The position numbers and the translations under genes are program-made. The notes under the pieces are model-generated. The model was given only the letters and a program-made list of their open reading frames with translations, did not search any database and was not told the DNA's origin. Shown here piece after piece: positions 7,542 through 16,517 of a DNA stretch of 64,000 nt. Position 1 is the first letter of the stretch. Each line of letters begins with the position of its first letter. Location of the stretch: contig CAVVGT010000005.1 of the NCBI GenBank assembly GCA_963747775.1, positions 1 to 64,000 on the forward strand, given 5' to 3'. Origin of the DNA: JAGVSZ01 sp963747775 (GTDB lineage: Bacteria; Pseudomonadota; Gammaproteobacteria; Burkholderiales; SG8-39).

Positions 7542-8414
7542 CTAGACGCGGTCGAGCTCTTCGCGCGTGCCGAACAGCCCCCACGGCCGCACCATCAGCA
7601 TGGCGATCAGGACGAGGAACGGCACGACGTCCGCGAGCAGCGGGTTCACGTAATGGATCAGCAGCACCTCCGCCGCCGCGACGATGAGCGCGCCGGCGAT
7701 GGCGCCGACGAGGCTGTCGAGGCCGCCAACGAGTGCCGCCGGGAAGGCTTTCAGGCCGATCACGACCATCGTCTGCTCGAGCCCCGAGTCGAGCGCGATG
7801 AGCATGCCGGCGAGGCCGCCGGTGAAGGTGGAGAGTCCCCACGCGAGCGCGTAGACGCCATGCAGCCGGATGCCGCGCTGTGCGGCCAGCAGCGGATTCT
7901 GTCCGGCGGCGCGCATGCGGATCCCCCAGCGCGTGTAGCGCAGGAAGGCGAAGAGGCCCGCGTACACCGCCGCCGTCGTCACTACGAGCACGGCCGCCGC
8001 GGTGGAGATCCGCCCGCCGCCGGGCAGCTCGAGCGCCGGGTTGGGCCAGCCGAGCGCCTGGCCGGGATACTGCTGCTGTGCCGACCAGATCAGCACGACG
8101 ATCCCGCGCAGCAGGATCCCGAGCGCGACGGTGGCGAGCACCGCGGCGAGCACCCGCTCGCCGGTCATCTTGCGCATCAGGACCCCGTAGACCGCGACGC
8201 CGACCACGAGGCCGAGGAGGGCGGACGCGACGAACGCGGTCAGCGGATGTCCGGAGAACAGGGACGCCGTGGTCAGCAGCAGGTACGCCGCGACCATCAT
8301 CAGCTCGCCGTGCGCGAGGTTGAGCACGCGGCTCGTGCGGTAGATGAGCACGTAACCGCAGCCGATCAGCGCATAGATCGACGCGAGGACGAGAATATTG
8401 ACGAATAGCTGCAA
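7542..8414 (-). CDS. Liv-type ABC transporter permease (LivH-like)
   Basis: 290-residue membrane permease with eight or so transmembrane segments. It begins with the LivH pattern ASIYALIGCGYVLIYRTSRV followed by LNLAHGELM. The coupling loop TRWGIRMRAAGQNPLLAAQR is present in the second half. It forms the heterodimeric pore with the LivM-like protein. It lies downstream of the binding protein gene by 88 bp with no apparent terminator. Confidence 0.92.
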   Translation of the reverse strand: MQLFVNILVLASIYALIGCGYVLIYRTSRVLNLAHGELMMVAAYLLLTTASLFSGHPLTAFVASALLGLVVGVAVYGVLMRKMTGERVLAAVLATVALGILLRGIVVLIWSAQQQYPGQALGWPNPALELPGGGRISTAAAVLVVTTAAVYAGLFAFLRYTRWGIRMRAAGQNPLLAAQRGIRLHGVYALAWGLSTFTGGLAGMLIALDSGLEQTMVVIGLKAFPAALVGGLDSLVGAIAGALIVAAAEVLLIHYVNPLLADVVPFLVLIAMLMVRPWGLFGTREELDRV

Positions 8415-8502
8415 CGAGACTCCGCCTATGGACTCCCCGCGGTTGTGCGACGAAGATGCCGCGCAACCTCGTCCATGAATGCGCTGCCTGCGCTCGCGCG
8501 GG

Positions 8503-9666
8503 TTACTTCACGTCGATCGCGGTCCAGTCCTTCACCTGGACGATCGCGTTCTTCGACGGGTCCCACCGGTACACGCGGTAGGACTGCTTGGTGCGGAAGT
8601 GGTTGTCCTTCGTCCATTCGATCGGTCCGCCGCGCAGGCCCTTCGTGTCGACCTTGAGGCTGTTCATCGACGCGAGCACCTTCTGCGGGGTCGGCGGCCA
8701 GGACGTGCCCTTGAGCGCCGACTCGAGCACCAGGCCGGCGATGAAGCCCTCGGTGAGCTGGGTGATCGGGTAGTTGAGCTTGGCGCGATGGGTCGCCGCG
8801 CGGATCTCCGCGTGCACCGGCAGGTTGTCCTGGAAGAAGGCGTTGGTGCCGAAGACGTACAGGTCGCCGTCCTTCAGCCGCTCGAGCTCGTCCTCGGACT
8901 GGATGTGCGCGTAGGCGATGTAGTTGCCCTTCCACCCCAGGCGGCGCAGCGCTTCCAGCGTCCGCACCTGGGTCACCCAGGGCGCCCACGAGTAGACCCA
9001 GTTCGGGTTCGCGTCCTTGAGCTTGGTGGCGAACGGCGTGTAGTCGGGCGTCGGCGGCGGGATGACCTGCTTGTCGACCGGCGTCATGCCCATCTGCTTG
9101 GTCAAGCCCTCCGCGTAGTCGATCTCGCCGCGCGAGATCGGGATCGCCATCGCGGAGTAGCCGACGCGCGGCGCCTCCTTCGATGTGGACTTCACGAAGC
9201 CCATCGCGAACTGGCTGTCGTACTGCGCGCCGAACGCGGTCGAGCAGAACTGCAGCGGATCGGCCGGCGGATACGTTTCCTTCGGGCACACCGCGCCCGC
9301 GTAGAAGAGCGGCACCCCGGCGCGCTTCGACTCGGCGATCATCGGCGCGTACGTCGACGAGAGGCTCGAGTTGATCAGGATGAGCACCTTGTCCTGGGCG
9401 ATCAGCTTCTTCGCGTCTGCCGCGGCCTTCGACGGCTCGCCCTGGTTGTCGGCGATGAGGAGCCGGATCGGCTTGCCGTTCACGCCGCCCTTGCTGTTGA
9501 CGTGATCGACGTAGGCGCGCATCGCCTCGATCACCGGCGCGTAGGTCGCCGCGGCCGGGCCCGTGAGCGCGCCGGACAGGCCGACGACGTAGGCGTCCTG
9601 CGCGGCGGCGGGTTGGGCGGCCGCGAGGGTCGCAGCGAGCGCGGTCGTCAGGGCAAGTCCTTTCAT
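8503..9666 (-). CDS. Periplasmic substrate-binding protein of Liv-type ABC transporter
   Basis: 387 residues with a clear signal peptide (MKGLALTTALAATLAAAQPAAAQ, cleavage near AAA|QD), then YVVGLSGALTGPAAATYAP, the N-terminal lobe of type I periplasmic binding proteins (LivK/Peripla_BP_6). The start has the ribosome site AAGGAGGA. Its place between an acyl-CoA ligase gene and the permeases suggests the ligand is a carboxylic, possibly aromatic, acid that is activated to its CoA ester after import. This is context inference; the binding pocket does not reveal the ligand by eye. Confidence 0.9.
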   Translation of the reverse strand: MKGLALTTALAATLAAAQPAAAQDAYVVGLSGALTGPAAATYAPVIEAMRAYVDHVNSKGGVNGKPIRLLIADNQGEPSKAAADAKKLIAQDKVLILINSSLSSTYAPMIAESKRAGVPLFYAGAVCPKETYPPADPLQFCSTAFGAQYDSQFAMGFVKSTSKEAPRVGYSAMAIPISRGEIDYAEGLTKQMGMTPVDKQVIPPPTPDYTPFATKLKDANPNWVYSWAPWVTQVRTLEALRRLGWKGNYIAYAHIQSEDELERLKDGDLYVFGTNAFFQDNLPVHAEIRAATHRAKLNYPITQLTEGFIAGLVLESALKGTSWPPTPQKVLASMNSLKVDTKGLRGGPIEWTKDNHFRTKQSYRVYRWDPSKNAIVQVKDWTAIDVK

Positions 9667-9689
9667 GGTCCTCCTCCTTATTGGTGGCT

Positions 9690-11579
9690 CTAGTTCTGCA
9701 GCAGCTCGCCGACGCTCGCGGCGACCAGCCGTTCGTCCGCGTCATCGTACATGGACTCGACGAGCGTCCTGAACCGCTCGTACATCAGCGTGCGCTTCAC
9801 CTTGCGCGTCGGTGTCACCGGCTCGCCTTCCTCCTCCGGATCGAGCGCCTTGGGCAGGATGCGAAAGCGCTTCACCTGCTCGACGCGCGCGAGCTCGGCG
9901 TTCGCGCGGTCGATCTCCCCCTGGAGCAGGCGCTCGACCGCCGGGTGCTGCGCGAGACTGGTGAAGCCGGTGTACGCGGCGCCGTGGGCGCGCGCCCAGT
10001 CGGACACGGTGTCGTAGTCGATCTCGATCAGCGCGGCGACGTACTTCCGGTTGTGGCCGAACACGACGACCTCGGCAACGTAGGGGCTCGCGCGCAGGGC
10101 GTTCTCGATGTAGGACGGCGACAGCGTCTTGCCGCCGGAGGTCACGATGAAGTCGCGCGCGCGGTCGACGATCTTCAGGCGGCCGTCCGTCCACGCGCCG
10201 ACGTCCCCCGTATGCAGCCACCCCTCCGCGTCGAGCACCGCATCGGTCGCTTCGCGATTGTTCCAGTAGCCCTCGAAGAGGTCGGGGCTCCGGACCAGGA
10301 TCTCGTCTTCCGCGCCGAGCGTCACGTCCCAGCCCTCGGGCGCCGTGCCCACGTCGCCCGGGCGCGGAAACGGCCCGCGCTGGCCGGTGATGATGCCGCC
10401 CGCGGTCTCGGTCTGGCCGTAGATCTCGCACACGTTCACGCCCCAGATGTGCCAGAGCGCCATCGTCTCGCGCGGCACCGCCGCGCCGCCGGCCAGCACG
10501 AGCTCGAGGCGATCGAGGCCGAGTTTGTTGAGGATCGGTGCGAACACCGTCGCGCGCGCGAGGCGGTAGGCGAGGACGGAGGCCGTGCCCGCGGTGCCCT
10601 CCCAGCGCCGCTTGACATGCGCGCGCCCGATTCGCGCGGCGAGGTCGTACGCCGCACGCTTGATCGTCGCGGTACCCGAGATGCCCACGAGGACCTGGGA
10701 GGCGAACTTCTGCAGGTAGCGGGGCACGGCGAAGAGCACGCTCGGCGCCACCTCGAAGAAGGTCTGCGGCAGGTCCTCGAGGTCCTCGCCGAAGTGCGGC
10801 ACGAGCTGCGATACGAGCGGCAGCGTGATCGCCACGTCGCGCCCGAGGATATGGCACAGCGGCAGGTAGATGACCGTGCGGTGGGTCTTCTCCGCGAGCG
10901 CCGGGTAGTGCGTCACGATGTTGAACGCGCCGGCGAGATGCCGGCCGTGCGAGACCAGCGCGCCTTTCGGGTGGCCGGTGGTGCCCGAGGTGTAGACGAT
11001 GAACGCCGGCGCCTCCGCCGGCACGCGCGCCGCGAGCCGCTCGAGCGCTGCCGCCGGATCGGCCGCGGGTGTGGCGCCCTCGAGCAACTCGGCGTAGCTC
11101 TTCAGCTGCGGATGGTCGTAGGCGAACATCGCGGCGTCGTCGATCACCACGATCCAGCGGACCGCAGGCAGGCGGTCGAGGAGCGGCAGCAGCCGGTCGA
11201 CGTACTCCTGGTCCTCGGCGACGAAGATCGAGGCACCGCCGTCGCGCATCTGGTACTCGACTTCGGCGGACGATGCGGTCGGGTAGATGCCGTAGGTCAC
11301 CGCCCCGAGCGATTGCGCCGCGAGGTCGCAAGTCATCCACGCCTCGCACGCGTCGCCCATGATCGCGACCCGATCGCCCGCTGTCACGCCGAGCCCGGCG
11401 AACCCGCGGGCGGCGCGCTCCACGAGGCTCGCATAGTCGCGCCAGGTGCGCTCGCGGTAGATCCCGAGGTGCTTCGAGCGGAACGCGACGGCGTCGGGGC
11501 TCGCCTGCGCGCGCTCGGCGAGGACGAGCGGCGCGCTCTTGCGGCGGAGAGAATTCGCGTCGAACGGGACCGGGCGCAT
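9690..11579 (-). CDS. AMP-forming acyl-CoA ligase (long-chain fatty-acid/aryl-CoA synthetase family)
   Basis: Activates a carboxylic acid to its CoA thioester through an acyl-adenylate. The 629-residue protein carries the AMP-binding P-loop FIVYTSGTTGHPKGALVSH, the EIYGQTETAGGIITGQRG adenine-pocket motif, the WLHTGDVGAWTDGRLKIVDR hinge and DFIVTSGGKTLSPSYIEN near the catalytic Lys, all in order. Length and the SPSYIEN motif fit the long-chain (FadD15/ACSL-like) branch. It heads the operon that ends with the Liv transporter, so uptake and activation are probably coordinated. 83 bp separate it from the divergent MetE-like gene; no promoter was singled out there. Confidence 0.9.
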   Translation of the reverse strand: MRPVPFDANSLRRKSAPLVLAERAQASPDAVAFRSKHLGIYRERTWRDYASLVERAARGFAGLGVTAGDRVAIMGDACEAWMTCDLAAQSLGAVTYGIYPTASSAEVEYQMRDGGASIFVAEDQEYVDRLLPLLDRLPAVRWIVVIDDAAMFAYDHPQLKSYAELLEGATPAADPAAALERLAARVPAEAPAFIVYTSGTTGHPKGALVSHGRHLAGAFNIVTHYPALAEKTHRTVIYLPLCHILGRDVAITLPLVSQLVPHFGEDLEDLPQTFFEVAPSVLFAVPRYLQKFASQVLVGISGTATIKRAAYDLAARIGRAHVKRRWEGTAGTASVLAYRLARATVFAPILNKLGLDRLELVLAGGAAVPRETMALWHIWGVNVCEIYGQTETAGGIITGQRGPFPRPGDVGTAPEGWDVTLGAEDEILVRSPDLFEGYWNNREATDAVLDAEGWLHTGDVGAWTDGRLKIVDRARDFIVTSGGKTLSPSYIENALRASPYVAEVVVFGHNRKYVAALIEIDYDTVSDWARAHGAAYTGFTSLAQHPAVERLLQGEIDRANAELARVEQVKRFRILPKALDPEEEGEPVTPTRKVKRTLMYERFRTLVESMYDDADERLVAASVGELLQN

Positions 11580-11662
11580 GGAGCGCGGCGAGTCTATCAG
11601 GGCGCACCGCGGGCCGGCGACGGCCGCGCTACCATCGCGCCTTCCCGCAAGCGAGGATCGCG

Positions 11663-12775
11663 ATGCGCATCTCCCCGAACGGCCGCCCGCCCTTCCGCGC
11701 CGACCACGTCGGCAGCCTGCTCCGGCCCGCGCCGCTGCGGCACGCCTTCAAGCGCCACGCCGAGAAGGCGATCTCCGACGCCGAGCTCGGACGGATCCAG
11801 GACGAGGCAATTCGCGACGTCGTCAAGCTGCAGGAGGCCTGCGGCCTCCAGGTCGTGACCGACGGCGAGTTCCGGCGCATCTCGTACTGGGCGCGGTTCG
11901 TGAGCCTGACCGACGGCCTGACCGTGAAGGAGGCGGCGTTCCGGTTCCGCGACGAGCACGGCCACGAGTCGGACTTCACCGCGCCGCACGTCGTCGGCAA
12001 GGTGAAGCGGAGCGGCGACATCGCGGTGGACGAGTTCCGGTTCGTCCAGGGGATCACGCAGGCGACCCCGAAGATCACGATGCCCGCGCCGTCGACGATG
12101 CACTTCTGGCGCGGCACGAATTACGCGGACCCGGGGATCTACGCCGATCCGCGGCAGTTCATCGTCGACCTCGGCAAGGTCTACCAGGAGGAGATCGCGG
12201 CGCTGTCGGCGGCCGGGGCGCAGTACGTCCAGCTCGACGAGGTCGCGATCGCGATGCTGTGCGACCCTGCGGCGCGCGAGCGGGTAAAGGCCGGCGGCAA
12301 CGATCCGGAAGCGCTCGTCGACCTGTACGTCGACGCGATCAACGCGGCGGTGAAGAACCTGCCCGCCGGCATGGTGGTCGGCGTGCACATGTGCCGCGGC
12401 AACTACAAGGGCAAGTACCTCTCCGAGGGCGGCTACGATTCGATCGCGGAGAAGCTCTTCGGCCGCGCGAACGTCAACCACTTCCTGCTCGAGTACGACA
12501 CGCCGCGCGCGGGCGATTTCGCGCCGCTGCGGTTCATGCCCAGGAACAAGGGCGTGGTGCTCGGGATGGTGAGCTCGAAGGTCGCGACGCTCGAGCCGCT
12601 CGCGGCGCTGGAGCGGCGGGTGGAGGAGGCGGCCCTGCACGTCGACGGGGACCGTCTCGCGATCAGCCCGCAGTGCGGCTTTGCCAGCACCATCGGCGGC
12701 AATCCGGTCACCGAGGCCGACGAGGTTGCGAAGCTGAAGCGCTGCGTCGAGGCGGCGAGAGCGATCTGGGGCTGA
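11663..12775 (+). CDS. MetE-like (cobalamin-independent methionine synthase C-terminal domain) methyltransferase
   Basis: 370-residue zinc TIM-barrel protein equivalent to only the catalytic C-terminal half of MetE. The start RADHVGSLLRP is typical of the YxjG/YxjH and epoxyalkane:CoM transferase-like group. Zinc ligands are visible as HMC in VGVHMCRGN and the Cys in ISPQCGFAST; YDTPRAGDF holds the usual acidic loop. Without the N-terminal MetE domain it probably does not use the standard folate polyglutamate. Substrates may be an alternative methyl or alkyl donor. It reads convergently towards a thioesterase gene and divergently from the ligase operon. Confidence 0.85.
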   Translation: MRISPNGRPPFRADHVGSLLRPAPLRHAFKRHAEKAISDAELGRIQDEAIRDVVKLQEACGLQVVTDGEFRRISYWARFVSLTDGLTVKEAAFRFRDEHGHESDFTAPHVVGKVKRSGDIAVDEFRFVQGITQATPKITMPAPSTMHFWRGTNYADPGIYADPRQFIVDLGKVYQEEIAALSAAGAQYVQLDEVAIAMLCDPAARERVKAGGNDPEALVDLYVDAINAAVKNLPAGMVVGVHMCRGNYKGKYLSEGGYDSIAEKLFGRANVNHFLLEYDTPRAGDFAPLRFMPRNKGVVLGMVSSKVATLEPLAALERRVEEAALHVDGDRLAISPQCGFASTIGGNPVTEADEVAKLKRCVEAARAIWG

Positions 12776-12782
12776 CGTTCTT

Positions 12783-12800
12783 CCCTCCTGGTCAGGAGGG
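12783..12800. terminator. Hairpin between convergent genes, possible bidirectional terminator
   Basis: Perfect 8-bp stem CCCTCCTG/CAGGAGGG with a 2-nt loop, starting 7 nt after the stop of the MetE-like gene and facing the end of the thioesterase gene. No T-run follows on either strand, so intrinsic termination is uncertain. Confidence 0.35.
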
Positions 12801-12832
12801 GTGGCGCGCAGCGCCGGGGTGGTTGCCGCGGC

Positions 12833-13267
12833 CTACCCGCCCGCCTGATACGACTCGTCGAGGTACTCGGTCATCTTCGCCCGGAGGTCGTCCGGGATCG
12901 GCACCGCCTTGTAGGTCGTGTGCGTGAACGTGCAGACGGTATGGCGCGACCGGAAGCACGGCCGGTCCGCGACGAACGAGTCGATCGCCATCTCGATCGA
13001 GGCCCGGCCCAGCCGCACCACGCGCAGCTCGATGGCGAGCGTGTCGCCGAAGCGTGCGGGGCCGACGAATTCCGTGCGCGTGCTCACCGTCGGGACGCCG
13101 AGTTTCTTCTTGACGATGAAGTCGGCGAATCGCTCCTCGAGCCCATAAGTGAACCAGTCCTCCATCGCGGTGTGGAGGAGGTCGAAGAAGCGCGGGAAAT
13201 AGACGATGCCCGCGGGGTCGCAGTGCGAGAAGAGGATCGGGTATTCGACGCGGAAGACCTTGCGCAT
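12833..13267 (-). CDS. Hotdog-fold acyl-CoA thioesterase (4-hydroxybenzoyl-CoA thioesterase-like)
   Basis: 144 residues with the hallmark HCDPAGIVYFPRFFDLLHTA, whose Asp is the catalytic residue of the Pseudomonas-type 4-HBA-CoA thioesterases, and TRTEFVGPARFGDTL later. It hydrolyses an acyl- or aroyl-CoA to acid and CoA in the cytoplasm. It is one of two consecutive paralogous thioesterase genes downstream of iorA-1 on the minus strand. The two share the closing motif VPDDLRAKM. Substrate probably aromatic by context. Confidence 0.88.
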   Translation of the reverse strand: MRKVFRVEYPILFSHCDPAGIVYFPRFFDLLHTAMEDWFTYGLEERFADFIVKKKLGVPTVSTRTEFVGPARFGDTLAIELRVVRLGRASIEMAIDSFVADRPCFRSRHTVCTFTHTTYKAVPIPDDLRAKMTEYLDESYQAGG

Positions 13268-13288
13268 GGGCGCGGATGGTATCAGCGC

Positions 13289-13717
13289 TTACGCGTGCGG
13301 GGCGACGTACGACTCCATCTTCGCCCGCAGGTCGTCGGGCACCGGAATCGCGCGGTAGGTATCGAGGGAGATCATCGCGACCTTGTGGCGCGCGCGGAAC
13401 TTCTCGTTGCCCTCCACCGTGCCGCGGATCGAGAACTCGATCGAGCTGCGGCCGAGCTTCGCGATCGTGAGGGTGAGCTTGAGCCGGTCGCTCAGGCGGC
13501 ACGGGCTGTAAAAGTGGCACCCGGTGTCGACGATCGGGAAGCCCCAGCGGCGCACGAGGTGGATCTCGTTGAAGTTCATGCCGATCACCTCGGCGAACCA
13601 GTCCTCGACCGTGCCGTTGCACATGTCGAAGAAGTGGACGAAATAGACGATGCCGCCCGGGTCGCACTGCGAGAAGCGGATCACGCGCTCCGCGGAGTAG
13701 CTCCTGGACAACGTCAC
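13289..13717 (-). CDS. Second hotdog-fold acyl-CoA thioesterase
   Basis: 142 residues with QCDPGGIVYFVHFFDMCNGT as the active-site helix, the same Asp position as in its neighbour, and TGCHFYSPCRLSD. A GTG at 13717 overlaps the stop of iorA-1 (GTGA), implying translational coupling. Because iorA-1 carries a one-base insertion, the upstream frame now reads through into this gene without a stop. An 857-codon fusion frame (13289-15862) therefore exists on paper. The native protein most likely still starts at 13717. It is related to the gene at 12833 but not a recent duplicate. Confidence 0.85.
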   Translation of the reverse strand: MTLSRSYSAERVIRFSQCDPGGIVYFVHFFDMCNGTVEDWFAEVIGMNFNEIHLVRRWGFPIVDTGCHFYSPCRLSDRLKLTLTIAKLGRSSIEFSIRGTVEGNEKFRARHKVAMISLDTYRAIPVPDDLRAKMESYVAPHA

Positions 13718-15862
13718 GCCGGCTGCAGCCACCCGATCACCGTCGAACGCGCGCGGTGCTTCAACCGGTCCCACCAGCTCGGGTTCTGCACGATCTCGGC
13801 GCGGAAGAAGCTCGGGCACAGGATCGCCGCGTGCGCCACCTCGCCGCAAAGGCCGCACCCGACGCAACTGTTGTTCACGTGCGCGACCGGGTCGACTTTG
13901 AGCGGGTCGGAGGAATCCTTCACCGTGAGCGACGGGCAGCCCGGACAGCCGGATGCACGAGTGGTCGCCCGAGCAGGTGTCCTCGTCCACGCCGAAGCGC
14001 GTGCGCACCACGCGACCGCCCGAGCTCAGCAGCTTCGCGAGCACCGGGCGGATGCGGCGCTGACGCTCGAGCTGGCACTCCGCCTCGGCAACGATCACCT
14101 TGAGGCCGGGCTCGGACGTGTTGAACGCGTCCTTCAGCGTCTGCGCCATGTCGGACACCTTGTACGTGTAGACCGTCCGCAGCCACTTCACGCCCAGGCC
14201 CCGCAGCGTGTTCTCGATCGTCCGGTCGGCGTGGACGGCGCTCTGCTCGCGCGCCAGGTCCTTCGCGACTTCGGGCGGCGAGGAGACGATCTCCTGCGTG
14301 CCGGTCGCCGAGGTGTAGCCGTTCTTCATGATGACGAGCACGCCGTCGCCGCGGTTGAGCAGGTTGGAGGCGACGCCCGAGAGCAGGCCGTTGTGCCAGA
14401 ACCCGCCGTCGCCCATGATCGACAGCGTGCGCCGTTCCATCGAGGGCCCGACGCCCGCCGCGCTCGCGAGGCTCATGCCGTAGCCGAGGATCGAGTTGCC
14501 CTGCGAGAAGGGCTCGAAGGTGGCGAACGCGTGGCAGCCGATGTCGGCGGCGACGTGCGGCTCGCCGATCTCGCGCTTCGCGAGCTTCATCGCCGCGAAC
14601 ACCGGGCGCTCCGGACAGCCGACGCAGAACGTCGGTGGGCGCGGCGGGAGCGGCTGGCCCAGGATCTCCGCGGCGCGGGCACGCGTTCCGTCCAGGGCTT
14701 CCAGCCAGCGCGCACCGGGCGACGTGTCGAGATGTGCGAGGTGCGCGGCGAGGAAGCGCGCGAACCCGCGGACGACGACTTCGGTCGTGTACTCGCCGGC
14801 CTGCACCAGCACGTCCTTGCCGTGAAGCTTCGTTTGAAGGTCCGCCCGGCGCAGGAGCGTAGCGATGTCCTGCTCGATGAACTCGGGCCGGCCTTCCTCG
14901 ACGACCAGGACCGCGCGCTTGCCGGCGCAGAAGCCCGAGATCTCTTCCGGGACGAGCGGGTAGACGACGTTCAGCGCGAGGATCGGGATGCGGCAGACGC
15001 CGAAGTGGTCGGCGAGCCCGAGCACCTGCAGGGCGCGCACCACGTTGTTGTAGAGGCCGCCCTGGACGATGATCCCGACGTCGCGCTCGGATCCGTCGAA
15101 GACCTCGTTCAGCCGGTGCTCGGCGATGAACTTCCGCGCGGCGGGCAGGCGCACCTCGGCTTTGAGCTTCTCCTGCTTGAAGGTCGCCGGGGGATGCGAG
15201 AGCCGTTCGTACACGAAATCGGGCGGAGCGCTCAGGCGCAGCCGGGTCGACACGGCCGGCGCGCGGTTTGCGCGCGCGACGAAGCGCCCGGTGACGTGGC
15301 ACGCACGGATGCGCAGGTCCATGAACACCGGCGTGTTCGACGCCTCGGAGAGCTCGAAGCCCTTCTCCACCAGGTTCACGATCATGGCGAGGTCGGGGCG
15401 CGGGTCGAGCATCCACAGCGAGGACTTGAGCGCGACCGCGTGCGTGCGCTCGAGCGCGACGCTCGCGCCCTCGCCGTAGTCCTCGCCGACCACGATCAGC
15501 GCACCGCCCACGACGCCCGCGGTGCTGAGGTAGGAGAGCGCGTCGGAGGCGACGTTGGTGCCGACGATCGACTTCCAGGTCACCGCGCCGCGCATCGGGT
15601 AGTTGATGGAAGCACCGAGCATCGCTGCGGCCGATGCCTCGTTGGTGCACGCTTCGACGTGCACGCCGAGCTCGTCCAGGTAGTCGCGCGCCTGCACCAT
15701 GACGTCGAGCAGGTGCGACACCGGCGCACCCTGGTAGCCGCCGACGTACGCCACGCCCGACTGCAGCAGGGCCTTCGTCACGGCGAGAATGCCCTCGCCG
15801 TGGAAGGTCTCGCCGTCGCCGAGCTTCAGGTTCTGGATCTCGTCGTGGAAGGAGACTTCCAT
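13714..15862 (-). pseudogene. Indolepyruvate:ferredoxin oxidoreductase alpha subunit (IorA-like), copy 1, frameshifted
   Basis: TPP-dependent enzyme oxidising aryl 2-oxo acids to acyl-CoA with ferredoxin. The pyrimidine-binding part starts KLGDGETFHGEGILAVTKAL. The PP domain carries CVGCPERPVFAAM and IMGDGGFWHNGLLSG. At CIRLSG (13950-13955 area) copy 1 has one extra G relative to copy 2 (GGGCAGCCCGG against GGGCACCCGG on the plus strand). This throws the frame and removes the ferredoxin-like CVGCGLCGEVAHAAILCPSF end, still encoded out of frame at 13714-13923. Corrected length is about 715 residues, against 708 for copy 2. It may be a real frameshift or an assembly error. It lies 9 bp after marR; no beta subunit gene is adjacent. 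Confidence 0.8.
13718..14008. repeat. Near-identical tract shared with 22614-22903 (3' end of both iorA copies)
   Basis: About 290 bp match the 3' end of iorA copy 2 almost base for base. The differences noticed are one substitution near 13752 and the single-base insertion that shifts the frame. Outside this tract the two genes differ clearly at both DNA and protein level. Same orientation, about 8.9 kb apart. Confidence 0.85.
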
Positions 15863-15871
15863 GGTCGCTCC

Positions 15872-16411
15872 TCAACGCCGCTTCCTGCGCGGCGCCCGCG
15901 TCGTTTTGCCGAGCTTACCGCGTCCGCCTGCGGCGCGCGGTGCCCCGCGCTCGGGCGGCCGGGCGTCAAGGCCGAGGTTGTCCCGCATACGGGCGAGCAG
16001 TGCGGCCAGCGTCTGCCGTTCACGGTCGGAAAACCCGCGCAGGAGCTCCCGATTGATGTCCAGCGCGAGCGGCAGGATCCGCTCGTACAGGCGCCGGCCC
16101 TTCGCGGTGAGCGCAAGCTCCACCGCGCGCTGGTCGTCCAGAGCGGCGGTGCGCTGCACCAGCCCCGCGCGGGCCATGCGGTCGAGGAACCGCGAAAGCG
16201 TCGAGTGCGGCGTGACCGAGTACTCCGCGAGGGCGGCGATCGTGCGTCGCCGGTTGGCCGCGAGGAAGGCGAGAACGCGCCAATGGCGGAACGTCAGCCC
16301 GACCGTCCTCAGTTCGTCGACCAGCCGCCGGTTGAGGCGGTTCGCGATCCGGTTCATGAGGTAGGGCGCGGCCACCTCGATCCTGTAGCGCCTGACTTCG
16401 GGGCGTGGCAT
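15872..16411 (-). CDS. MarR-family transcriptional regulator
   Basis: 179 residues with the winged helix-turn-helix FRHWRVLAFLAANRRRTIAA followed by SVTPHSTLSRFLDRM (recognition helix) and the wing DDQRAVELALTAKGRRLY. The C-terminus is a basic tail (KTTRAPRRKRR). It is the first gene of the iorA-1/thioesterase operon and diverges from the Rieske dioxygenase. A perfect 8-bp inverted repeat stands in the shared region and is the probable operator. Such regulators usually repress the adjacent catabolic genes until an aromatic acid or CoA ester binds. Confidence 0.9.
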   Translation of the reverse strand: MPRPEVRRYRIEVAAPYLMNRIANRLNRRLVDELRTVGLTFRHWRVLAFLAANRRRTIAALAEYSVTPHSTLSRFLDRMARAGLVQRTAALDDQRAVELALTAKGRRLYERILPLALDINRELLRGFSDRERQTLAALLARMRDNLGLDARPPERGAPRAAGGRGKLGKTTRAPRRKRR

Positions 16412-16499
16412 GTATGCGGCGCACCATTGCGGATCGTCCCGATTCTACGACGCGCCGGGCTGCATGCGGTGCTTGACGCCGCCGGGAGCGAGCCGGAAC

Positions 16500-16517
16500 A
16501 ATATGCAGATGCATATT
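16500..16517. promoter_or_regulatory. Palindromic operator, probable MarR binding site
   Basis: AATATGCA-GA-TGCATATT is a perfect 8+8 inverted repeat and one of the few AT-rich stretches in this region. It lies 89 bp from the marR start and overlaps the upstream candidate start codon (16503) of the dioxygenase alpha gene. That overlap argues that translation may begin at the ATG at 16557 instead. Size and symmetry fit MarR operators. Confidence 0.6.
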
